Positions 46,937 through 53,525 of a stretch of 64,000 nt of DNA are shown here, in pieces. The stretch's first letter is position 1. The number at the start of each line of letters is the position of its first letter. A program made the position numbers and the translations under genes. Under the pieces are notes generated by a model, which saw only the letters and a program-made list of their open reading frames with translations, was not told where the DNA came from and did no database searches. This DNA comes from Brevundimonas subvibrioides ATCC 15264. GTDB taxonomy: Bacteria > Pseudomonadota > Alphaproteobacteria > Caulobacterales > Caulobacteraceae. The stretch covers positions 1,302,001 through 1,366,000 of the forward strand of contig NC_014375.1 in the NCBI RefSeq assembly GCF_000144605.1. The letters run 5' to 3'.

Positions 46937-48679
46937 ATGACCACCAACGGCTATGCCATGATCGCGCAGGTTCGCTTTCGCGAACTGAAGACGCGCGTCG
47001 GACTGGCGTTGTTCATTGCCGGAACAGCCTGGTTTCTGACCAAAGGGCTTTGGCCCATCGGCTGGTTCGCCGTCGTCGTGGTCACGCAGTTCATCGACTG
47101 GCTGGTGTTTCGCCCCACGCGCCTGAACACTCAGATGCCGCTGTCACGGGCGTATCGGGTGGTCATGTGCCTCACCACCACCCTGAACGTGGTCGTGTAC
47201 TCGGCCATCTCGGCCTACCTCTGGATGACGGGCGGGGAGGCCGGGCGGCTGTTCGCCATCATCCAGGTCGCGGGCGGTCTGTTGCACGTCAGCCTGCACA
47301 TGCACCATGTGCGCCCGTTGCTGCTGTCGGCGGTCGTTCCGCACAGCCTCTATTTTCTGGGCCTACCGATCATGGGCGCGGTTCTGGACGGTCAGCCGCA
47401 GGACGTGCTGATCGCGATCGGCGGCGTTCTTTACATGACCCATCTGATCGTCGCGGTTCGTCAGAGCTCGATGACCACGCGCGCCCTGCAGGACGCCAAC
47501 GACGAGGCGCGAGCCGAGCGGAGAAAGGCCGAAGTGGCCAGCGCGGCCAAGTCCGATTTCCTGGCGGTGGTCAGCCACGAGATCCGTACGCCCATGAATG
47601 CCGTCATCTCGGCCGCCAACCTGTTGCGACGGACGCGGCTGGACCGCGAACAGCGCGAGCACGTGTCGATGCTGCTGGACGCCGGCGATGTGCTGGTGGG
47701 GCTTCTGAACGACGTTCTGGACTTCTCCAAGATCGAGGCCGGCAAGATGCAGCTGGAAGCCCAGGACATCGATCTGCGCGACAAGATCGGATCGCTGATC
47801 CGTCTGTGGGAGCCCAAGGCCAGCGCCAATGGCGTACGCCTGAAAGTCTTGATCGACGACGCGGCACCCGCCCGGATCCGCACGGACCCGCTGCGCCTTC
47901 AACAGATGCTGTTCAACCTGCTGTCCAACGCCGTGAAGTTCACCGAGGACGGCACGATCTCGATCGCCGTCGACTGGCGGGCCGAGGACGGTCGCCTGAT
48001 CGTCTCCGTGGCGGATACCGGCTGTGGTATTCCCGCTGATCGGCTCGCGCACATCTTTGACAGTTTCGAACAGGTCGACGCCGGCACGACGCGCAAATAC
48101 GGAGGCACAGGCCTGGGCCTGGCCATCAGTCGACGCCTGGCCGAGATCATGGGCGGTCGCCTGACGGCCGAAAGCGTCGAGGGCGAGGGCTCCGTCTTCA
48201 CCCTGAGCCTGCCGGTCGAGGTCGCCGAGGCGTCGGTCGTCGAACCGAAACGGCGGGCGATGGCTGATGACGCCCTGGCGGGCAAGGTGATCCTGGCCGC
48301 CGATGATCATGCCGTGAATCGCCGGATCCTGACGCTGTTGCTGGAGCCGCACGGCTGCCGCATCGTCCTTGTCGAAAACGGCGCCGAGGCGGTCGAGGCG
48401 GCCGCGGCCCAGCGGTTCGACGCCATCCTCATGGACATGCAGATGCCGGTCATGGACGGGCTGGAAGCTTCGGCCCAGATCCGTCTCCACGGGCTGAACC
48501 GCCAGACGCCCCTGATCGCGCTCACGGCCAACGCCATGGACGTTCATCGGGCCGCCTGGGACGCGACGGGCGTCCACGCCTTCCTGACCAAGCCGATCGA
48601 CCCGGTCCTGCTGGCCGAAACCCTGGCGGAGGCCTGTTCCGGAGCCGTGAACGACACGGTCGTCCAGAACGTGGCCTGA
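46937..48679 (+). CDS. Hybrid sensor histidine kinase with receiver domain
   Basis: A 580-residue membrane protein. About six helices lie in the first 180 residues, with no large periplasmic domain. Then come a short coiled coil, a HisKA dimerisation domain with the phospho-accepting His (about 213) in [16 protein letters not shown], an HATPase domain ([46 protein letters not shown]), and a receiver with [14 protein letters not shown] and the acceptor Asp (about 499) in [11 protein letters not shown]. It should autophosphorylate and pass phosphate to its own receiver. No partner regulator or Hpt gene is nearby, so the signal and output are unknown. Confidence 0.94.
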   Translation: MTTNGYAMIAQVRFRELKTRVGLALFIAGTAWFLTKGLWPIGWFAVVVVTQFIDWLVFRPTRLNTQMPLSRAYRVVMCLTTTLNVVVYSAISAYLWMTGGEAGRLFAIIQVAGGLLHVSLHMHHVRPLLLSAVVPHSLYFLGLPIMGAVLDGQPQDVLIAIGGVLYMTHLIVAVRQSSMTTRALQDANDEARAERRKAEVASAAKSDFLAVVSHEIRTPMNAVISAANLLRRTRLDREQREHVSMLLDAGDVLVGLLNDVLDFSKIEAGKMQLEAQDIDLRDKIGSLIRLWEPKASANGVRLKVLIDDAAPARIRTDPLRLQQMLFNLLSNAVKFTEDGTISIAVDWRAEDGRLIVSVADTGCGIPADRLAHIFDSFEQVDAGTTRKYGGTGLGLAISRRLAEIMGGRLTAESVEGEGSVFTLSLPVEVAEASVVEPKRRAMADDALAGKVILAADDHAVNRRILTLLLEPHGCRIVLVENGAEAVEAAAAQRFDAILMDMQMPVMDGLEASAQIRLHGLNRQTPLIALTANAMDVHRAAWDATGVHAFLTKPIDPVLLAETLAEACSGAVNDTVVQNVA

Positions 48680-48752
48680 CTGCCCTTGACCCGGCGGGCG
48701 CGATGCACCAGAAGGCGCAACCGCGAAACGGCAAGCCGTTCAGCCGCGATAT

Positions 48753-48829
48753 GCGTCCTTAGCTCAGTTGGTTAGAGCATCTGACTTTTAATCAGAGGGT
48801 CCTCGGTTCGAGCCCGAGAGGACGTACCA
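48753..48829 (+). tRNA. tRNA-Lys (anticodon TTT), CCA encoded
   Basis: A 77-base cloverleaf. The acceptor strand GCGTCCT pairs with AGGACGT (a G-U at 1:72), the D arm is AGCTCAGTTGGTTAGAGC, the anticodon stem TCTGA/TCAGA encloses CTTTTAA with anticodon TTT, and the T arm has GGTTCGAGCC. It ends ACCA. An integrase gene starts its 3' end 89 bases downstream, so the tRNA is the likely attachment target of the element. Confidence 0.96.
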
Positions 48830-48880
48830 TCGCCTTTTCAATGCCTTAGGTGGCAGCATAGGCCGCTGCATCCGGGGGCG

Positions 48881-48909
48881 TTTACAGCCGATTTACACCC
48901 CGGTTTACA
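48881..48909. repeat. Three TTTACA direct repeats next to the integrase
   Basis: TTTACA occurs at 48881, 48892 and 48904, i.e. at 11-12-base (one helical turn) spacing; the first and third are within GTTTACAG(C/T)CG. They lie between the tRNA-Lys and the integrase stop. This pattern is what one expects of arm-type or excisionase binding sites. Assignment is inference. Confidence 0.5.
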
Positions 48910-48917
48910 GTCGGCGT

Positions 48918-50126
48918 TCATGCGCCGTTCCGGGCCTTTCGGGCCGCCTGACGCGCCTTCAGCTTCACCACATTGTCGATCCGGTCCTGGCCGGCGTCGG
49001 CCATCTTCCGGCGCTGGGCCTGGCGGCGGTAGATCTTCGCCGCGGCGTCGGACGCGTGCTCGAGCTGGGCCATGATCTCGGCATCCGACGCGCCTGCCTC
49101 GGCCAGTTCGACGCCCCGGGCGTGGCGCAGGCCGTGGATGGTCAGCGGGCAGACGACGACGTCGCGGCCGTCCGACGTTCGCTTGATCGTCGCGCGGATC
49201 TTCCCGTCGGCCGCCAGGCGATCGAGGAGGCGCTCGAGCGCCTGGTCGAACTGGCGGACGCTGAACGGATCGCCCCGCTTGTTGTAGGCGATCGTCAGGG
49301 CGCGGTTCGGGGTCCGAGCGATGACGGCCGCGAGCCGGGCATCCTCACGCTTGTCGGACAGCACCTGGCGCTTGGACGTGATCCAGACGAGGCGGGTCTC
49401 CGGCTCGCCCCGGCCGTCGCGGCCGAGGGTGCGTGCGTTCAGCGGGATCGACACGATCGTGCCGCGCCTGAAGCCGCCATACCGGCCGAGCGCGATCGCG
49501 CGCGCGAGCCCCGGCTGGTCGCGACGGATGGCTTCCTCGATGGCGATCTCGACCTCGGCCAGTTCCCAGGCGGGATGCGCCTCGCCGGCGTCGTGCGGCC
49601 GACGGACCTTGCGCACCTTGTGGAACGGGTCGCCCTGGATGCGCTGGTCGGTGTCGTCCTCGATCGCCGGCATCAGGGCGTTCTTGAGCACCTGCATCCG
49701 CTTGTTCGCGGCGTTGTGGCCGCGCAACGCCCAGGCGTCGCGCATGCCGATGACCCAGCTGCGCGTGACCTCCGACAGCAAGAGGTCGCCGGTGTCGGCG
49801 ATCAGCTCGTCGATATAGTCCTGGTAGCCGCGCTGGGTGATCCGGGCGAGCGACAGGAACTCGGCCGACTTGTTGTAGGCCTTGAGCATTCCGCCGACCG
49901 TGCCGGCGGCAGGCCGGGCGATCGCGTCGCTGGCCTTGCGGACCCGCTCGAGGATGGCGTCGATCTCGGCCTTGAGCTCGGGCGACCCGTCCGGGCTCTT
50001 CAGCGGTCCTTCGCGGAATGCTCCCCGACGGAAGTAGAGGTGGACGTCTCCATTGGGCTTGCGGACGCGCTGGACGAAGGGGACGCGGACAGTCTCCGGA
50101 TCGTCCTTCACCCCGTCCTGCGCCAT
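48918..50126 (-). CDS. Tyrosine recombinase (phage integrase)
   Basis: A 402-residue site-specific recombinase. The catalytic set is visible: Arg (about 220) in RYGGFRRGTIVSI, Lys (about 252) in WITSKRQV, H331 and R334 in TIHGLRHARG, H357 in AQLEHASD, and the Tyr nucleophile Y366 in AAKIYRRQ. An N-terminal arm and SAM-like core-binding domain precede it. It reads toward the tRNA-Lys, as in many tRNA-integrated elements. It is the last gene of the leftward operon and overlaps the Xis-like gene by 19 bases. Confidence 0.94.
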   Translation of the reverse strand: MAQDGVKDDPETVRVPFVQRVRKPNGDVHLYFRRGAFREGPLKSPDGSPELKAEIDAILERVRKASDAIARPAAGTVGGMLKAYNKSAEFLSLARITQRGYQDYIDELIADTGDLLLSEVTRSWVIGMRDAWALRGHNAANKRMQVLKNALMPAIEDDTDQRIQGDPFHKVRKVRRPHDAGEAHPAWELAEVEIAIEEAIRRDQPGLARAIALGRYGGFRRGTIVSIPLNARTLGRDGRGEPETRLVWITSKRQVLSDKREDARLAAVIARTPNRALTIAYNKRGDPFSVRQFDQALERLLDRLAADGKIRATIKRTSDGRDVVVCPLTIHGLRHARGVELAEAGASDAEIMAQLEHASDAAAKIYRRQAQRRKMADAGQDRIDNVVKLKARQAARKARNGA

Positions 50127-50482
50127 TGGCTTCGCCCTCCGGAGGCTCGCGCCCTGGCCCGCTCGAGCGCGGCGGCGGCGCGATCCTCTTGATCCTGCGC
50201 CGGATCGGGCGCGGCCTCATCCTGACTCGGTTGGGTCTCACTGGGCAAGGCCGCTGTCCGGGGCGTCATCAACCGGGGCGGCAGGCCTTCGACCCAGGCG
50301 TCGATCTGCCGGCGGTCGTAGCGCACGACGTTCGCCCCCAGGTCGCGGGGGCGAACCGGGCAGATCCGGATCAGCGTCGACTCGCAGACGCCGATATAGG
50401 CGCACAGCTGGTCGCGGCTGAGCATCAGAGGCCAGGCCTCCGGGATGCGTCGCGGATCTCCGGCGGTGGGCGAGGCGGTCAT
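50108..50482 (-). CDS. Excisionase/AlpA-like HTH protein
   Basis: A 124-residue protein whose middle part is a MerR-like/HTH_17 domain: MLSRDQLCAYIGVCESTLIRI, then NVVRYDRRQIDAWVEGLPPRL. Such domains are typical of excisionases and of AlpA-type regulators. A disordered Ala/Gln/Asp-rich tail follows. It lies directly upstream of, and overlaps, the integrase gene, the usual place of xis. Confidence 0.72.
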   Translation of the reverse strand: MTASPTAGDPRRIPEAWPLMLSRDQLCAYIGVCESTLIRICPVRPRDLGANVVRYDRRQIDAWVEGLPPRLMTPRTAALPSETQPSQDEAAPDPAQDQEDRAAAALERARARASGGRSQWRRTG

Positions 50483-50709
50483 GGTCCGGGGCGGAGCTGT
50501 CTTGCGTGGTGGACGGCGCGGGTGAAGGCGGCGGGCGGCATGGATTCGCCGGGATCCGCGGCCCAGCTGGCGCAGCCCTGGGGGCAGGCGGCCGGGCGTT
50601 TGCCCAAGGCGCAGGTCCGAATGAAGCGACCGCCGCGCCGCCAGGCGTCGGCCTCAGTCGCGGGCTCGAGGCCAGCGAAGAGGCAGGATCTGCAGCTGGG
50701 GCGGGTCAC
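50479..50709 (-). CDS. Cys-rich small phage protein
   Basis: A 76-residue protein with CRSCLFAG near the start and RTCALGKRPAACPQGCASW in the middle. The spacing of cysteines suggests a small zinc-binding fold. It starts at a GTG overlapping the upstream stop (GTGA) and ends overlapping the Xis-like gene (ATGA). Not recognised. Confidence 0.6.
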   Translation of the reverse strand: MTRPSCRSCLFAGLEPATEADAWRRGGRFIRTCALGKRPAACPQGCASWAADPGESMPPAAFTRAVHHARQLRPGP

Positions 50710-50975
50710 TTGTCGTACCCCATGCTGGCCAGCATGCGTCGAACGAGGTTCCAGACGTGGAAGTCGTGACGGTGCCAGTCTCGGACCTCGCCCGACTTCG
50801 AGACGCGGCCTTTGTCGAGGGTGGCGGTGTCGCGGCCGACGAAGGTCTGGCCGGTGTAGTCGCCGAGACGTGGGTTCGCGATTGTCCGGCGGCCGTCATT
50901 GCAGATGTGCATGCGCGCGAGCTCGGTCTTCGAGCCGTCGATCGCGCTCCAGAGTTCGACCTTGACGACGATCAT
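50706..50975 (-). CDS. Hypothetical phage protein (89 aa)
   Basis: An 89-residue soluble protein beginning MIVVKVELWSAIDGSKTELARMHICNDG and ending in a His/Trp-rich helix (RDWHRHDFHVWNLVRRML). Four-base overlaps at both ends place it in the leftward chain. Proteins of this look are common in alphaproteobacterial prophages, but I know no function. Confidence 0.72.
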   Translation of the reverse strand: MIVVKVELWSAIDGSKTELARMHICNDGRRTIANPRLGDYTGQTFVGRDTATLDKGRVSKSGEVRDWHRHDFHVWNLVRRMLASMGYDK

Positions 50976-51247
50976 ACCCGGGCCGTCCTTCCGCCGTTGA
51001 AGGAAACGAAGCTCTGCGCACGCTGTTCGCGCGAGGTCGCCCAGTTCGCCCGGACGTCGCGGATCATGTCGTCGGCCGTCTGTCGCAGTACGCGCTCCGC
51101 CTCTTCGGGCGTGTCGCAGCAAAAGGCGGTCAGGGCTCCGGTCAGGTCGTAGCACGCGGCCAGGGCGTCGATCGCCGGGTGCCCGGTGGCGACCATCTGG
51201 AACTGCATGAAGAGTTCCCGGCGAACGGGTTCGTTGACGGCCGTCAT
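50972..51247 (-). CDS. Hypothetical phage protein (91 aa)
   Basis: A 91-residue helical protein, MTAVNEPVRRELFMQFQMVATG, with CCDTPEEAERVLRQTADDMI in the middle. The ATG at 51247 overlaps the upstream stop by four bases. No recognised family. Confidence 0.65.
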   Translation of the reverse strand: MTAVNEPVRRELFMQFQMVATGHPAIDALAACYDLTGALTAFCCDTPEEAERVLRQTADDMIRDVRANWATSREQRAQSFVSFNGGRTARV

Positions 51248-52371
51248 TGGGGATAGCCGTCGTGCTGGACGCCATCGAGAAGGCGGCCCGCGGCCTTCTT
51301 GCCGACCGAGACGAAGCGGTGCGCGCCGACGTCCTGGGGAGCGACATCGTCGGGGCACGGCGAGCCATCGAGCATGATCGCGCGCTGGGTGACGGGCCCG
51401 GGCGACCACGCGGCGCGTGGCTCCCAGGCTCCCCACTGTTTGAACAGAAAGGGGACCTCGGCCGCCGCGCACTGATCGCGGATCTGACGAGACCAGTCCG
51501 GGTGCATGGGGCGCGCGCCGGGCCCGCTCTCTCCGCCCACGACCACCCAATGTAACGCGGCCTCGCCCTCCAGGATCTGGCGTCCAGCCCAGCCGCATTC
51601 ACAGTCCAGATCCTTTGGGCATTGCGCACATGGCTCGGATCGACCGAACAGCCATTTCGATATATCGACCGGCCCCAACAGCGGCTCGGCCGAGATCCAG
51701 CGGACGGCTGCCGGCGTGTCGAGCAGGATCGGTATGCGTTCATCGGCCCGGACCTGATCCTCGACGCTAACTCCGAGCCAGATGTTCGGCAAAAAGTCGG
51801 GCAGGCTCTGCATCCCGTTCATCCAGTCGTAGGTCGGATAGGCGCAGCCCTCCGGCGGCGTTCCCATGGCCTCGAGCATGTCGGCGAAGAGCTGGCCCCT
51901 GCCATCCTTGTGCGCCGCCCGGGTCGCTTCCGGTCCCCGTGCGCCCACGAACCCACTGCCTTCGGCGACGTCCGCGAACTGCCGGAGAAAATCACGGGCC
52001 CGCTCCGGGCGCTTGGTCAGGATCTGATAGGTGTGGTGGGGCGTCTCGGCGATCACCGACATGATGCGCATCAGCTGGCCGTCGCTCACGCCTTCGTGGA
52101 AGAGGTCGCCGTGGGCGGCCACGAAGATCCGTCGGGGCGTCTTCCAGGAACGCGGCTGATAGAGCCACGCCTCATTGAACCGCACCTGGCCGTTCCAGAC
52201 GGGCCCGGCCTTGGTCTCGATCGTCAGGCCCGCGCGGCTTGGATGGTGCTGCATCCGGCCGCCGGCGAGGCGCATGGCGTAGCAGTTGGTGCATCCAGGC
52301 GAGACGACGCTGCAGCCGGTCACGACGTTCCAGGTCGCGTCAGTCCATTCGATGTGGGTGCTGTCGGCCAT
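51244..52371 (-). CDS. DUF5131 / phage Gp37-Gp68 family protein
   Basis: A 375-residue protein beginning STHIEWTDATWNVVTGC. The cysteines C20, C27 and C30 (GCSVVSPGCTNCYA) are the family's conserved three-cysteine group, reminiscent of an Fe-S or radical-SAM-like site. WLGVSVEDQVRADERIPILLDTPAAVRWISAEPLLGPVD and HWVVVGGESGPGARPMHPDWSRQIRDQC are further family blocks. Homologues occur in many phages and in some islands with a three-Cys-motif partner (TcmP). The activity is not established. The start overlaps the upstream stop by one base (TGATG). Confidence 0.88.
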   Translation of the reverse strand: MADSTHIEWTDATWNVVTGCSVVSPGCTNCYAMRLAGGRMQHHPSRAGLTIETKAGPVWNGQVRFNEAWLYQPRSWKTPRRIFVAAHGDLFHEGVSDGQLMRIMSVIAETPHHTYQILTKRPERARDFLRQFADVAEGSGFVGARGPEATRAAHKDGRGQLFADMLEAMGTPPEGCAYPTYDWMNGMQSLPDFLPNIWLGVSVEDQVRADERIPILLDTPAAVRWISAEPLLGPVDISKWLFGRSEPCAQCPKDLDCECGWAGRQILEGEAALHWVVVGGESGPGARPMHPDWSRQIRDQCAAAEVPFLFKQWGAWEPRAAWSPGPVTQRAIMLDGSPCPDDVAPQDVGAHRFVSVGKKAAGRLLDGVQHDGYPQ

Positions 52372-52640
52372 CAGGCCCTCCCTGAGGTCTGGGCCTGACC
52401 CTCGAACCGGGCCTGCATCTCTCGAAGCAGGACGCGGACATCGAGCCGGTCGGCGTTGCTGATGTAATTGAAGCGGCCACCTTCGCCGTTCGTGTTGAAG
52501 TCGAAGACGGCGAGGAAGAAGCCGGTCTTGCGCTCGCCGCGTGGAAGGCCGGGCAGGATCGGCGGGTTGAAGCGGCCGTCGAGCTCGTGCGCGAGATCGT
52601 TCATCATCTTGTGGTGCTGGGGCTCGATCGGTTCAGCCAT
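52371..52640 (-). CDS. Hypothetical phage protein (89 aa)
   Basis: An 89-residue protein: MAEPIEPQHHKMMNDLAHELDG, then RKTGFFLAVFDFNTNGEGGRFNYISNADRLDVRVLLREM. The second half looks like a compact alpha/beta fold found in several phage hypotheticals. It overlaps its upstream neighbour by eight bases and DUF5131 by one. Function unknown. Confidence 0.7.
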   Translation of the reverse strand: MAEPIEPQHHKMMNDLAHELDGRFNPPILPGLPRGERKTGFFLAVFDFNTNGEGGRFNYISNADRLDVRVLLREMQARFEGQAQTSGRA

Positions 52641-52887
52641 TTTGGCCTCGGTGGGCTTCGCGCAGGGCCCGGCGGCCGTCGTCGGTCGCGAGGAAGCCCT
52701 GGCGGGTGTGGGTGAGAAGGCCGGCGCGGGTCAGGTTGCCGATCGCGCGCCAGATCTTGACGCGCTCGAGCTTGCCCGGGTGACGCCCGCTGCGGGTGGC
52801 GTGGTAGATCTCGGGCCGACGGACCGCGCGATCGGACGCAAGGTCGAGGATCTTCGCCCAGCGGCCCTCGGGCATCAGGTCGGTCAC
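52633..52887 (-). CDS. Small winged-helix-like phage protein
   Basis: An 84-residue protein from a GTG at 52887 that overlaps the stop of a 23-codon ORF (GTGA). The segment KIWRAIGNLTRAGLLTHTRQGFLATDDGRRAL has the shape of a winged helix, so DNA binding is plausible. A longer upstream reading frame exists but overlaps two genes and lacks a ribosome site. Confidence 0.6.
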   Translation of the reverse strand: MTDLMPEGRWAKILDLASDRAVRRPEIYHATRSGRHPGKLERVKIWRAIGNLTRAGLLTHTRQGFLATDDGRRALREAHRGQNG

Positions 52888-52955
52888 AGCAGGCGCGCCC
52901 AGCCTCGCGCCCTGAGGAGCAGGCGGTGGATCGCGTCGCCGATCCGCACCAGCAT
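52884..52955 (-). CDS. 23-residue ORF in the leftward chain
   Basis: Encodes MLVRIGDAIHRLLLRARGWA plus three residues: a short amphipathic, basic helix. The ATG overlaps the upstream stop (TGATG) and its stop overlaps the next GTG (GTGA). It may be a real micropeptide or a coupling ORF that carries ribosomes to the next gene. Evidence is positional only. Confidence 0.4.
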   Translation of the reverse strand: MLVRIGDAIHRLLLRARGWARLL

Positions 52956-53101
52956 CAGCGCACTCCGGCATCGGTCAGCTCTATGGTGTCGATGTTGAAA
53001 AGGGCGGCGACCCGGGCGAGCGACCATCCGCTGCGCCGGAAGTGGGCGGCCCAGACAGGCAGGCGCGGGTGGCGACCGGGGATGGGATCGAAGGCGGTCA
53101 T
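52955..53101 (-). CDS. Small HTH-like phage protein (48 aa)
   Basis: A 48-residue protein, MTAFDPIPGRHPRLPVWAA, then FRRSGWSLARVAALFNIDTIEL. The last part resembles a helix-turn-helix of the 'sLarvAalFnv' type. It overlaps its upstream neighbour by four bases (ATGA) and its downstream one by one (TGATG). Too short for the usual gene finders. Confidence 0.55.
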   Translation of the reverse strand: MTAFDPIPGRHPRLPVWAAHFRRSGWSLARVAALFNIDTIELTDAGVR

Positions 53102-53433
53102 GCGGCCCTCTGGCGGGGCTGCGCGCGCGGGCGGTCGGTGCGGGCAGCCAGCAGGGCGGGCTCGAGGCTCTCGCGGCCGCCTTCGTTCAGCCAGGCAACG
53201 GCGATGCGGCTGTCGCGGCTGTTGCCCATGTCGAGGGTCCAGACCTCGACGACGGTGTGCAGTTCGCGATCGGTCTCGAACTCGAAGTCGTCGCGTTGCA
53301 CCAGCTCGATCGTGCGGCCCTTGCGCTCGCGCTCGATGGCGCGGGCCAGGGACGACAGGTCGGGCTGGCCGATCGGGGTGGTGTCGAGGTCGGCCGGGCC
53401 CTGGCGGATCAGGGCGAAGCGAAGGTCGTTCAT
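53098..53433 (-). CDS. Hypothetical phage protein (111 aa)
   Basis: A 111-residue protein with an alpha/beta pattern: MNDLRFALIRQGPADLDTTPIGQPDLSSLARAIERERKGRTIELVQRDDFEFE, then TVVEVWTLDMGNSRDSRIAVAWLNEGG. The ATG at 53433 has GGAG seven bases upstream. An ATG at 53526 overlaps the ParB stop (TGATG) and would add 31 proline/arginine-rich residues; given the chain of coupled genes it cannot be excluded. Function unknown. Confidence 0.65.
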   Translation of the reverse strand: MNDLRFALIRQGPADLDTTPIGQPDLSSLARAIERERKGRTIELVQRDDFEFETDRELHTVVEVWTLDMGNSRDSRIAVAWLNEGGRESLEPALLAARTDRPRAQPRQRAA

Positions 53434-53525
53434 GCGGGGTCTCCGATATTTGAGGCGGGGGCGGGGCGGCGGCCCCGGCGGGGTAAAGGCGAGCAGGGCG
53501 GCGGATTCGATCCAGGGCCGAGGCA

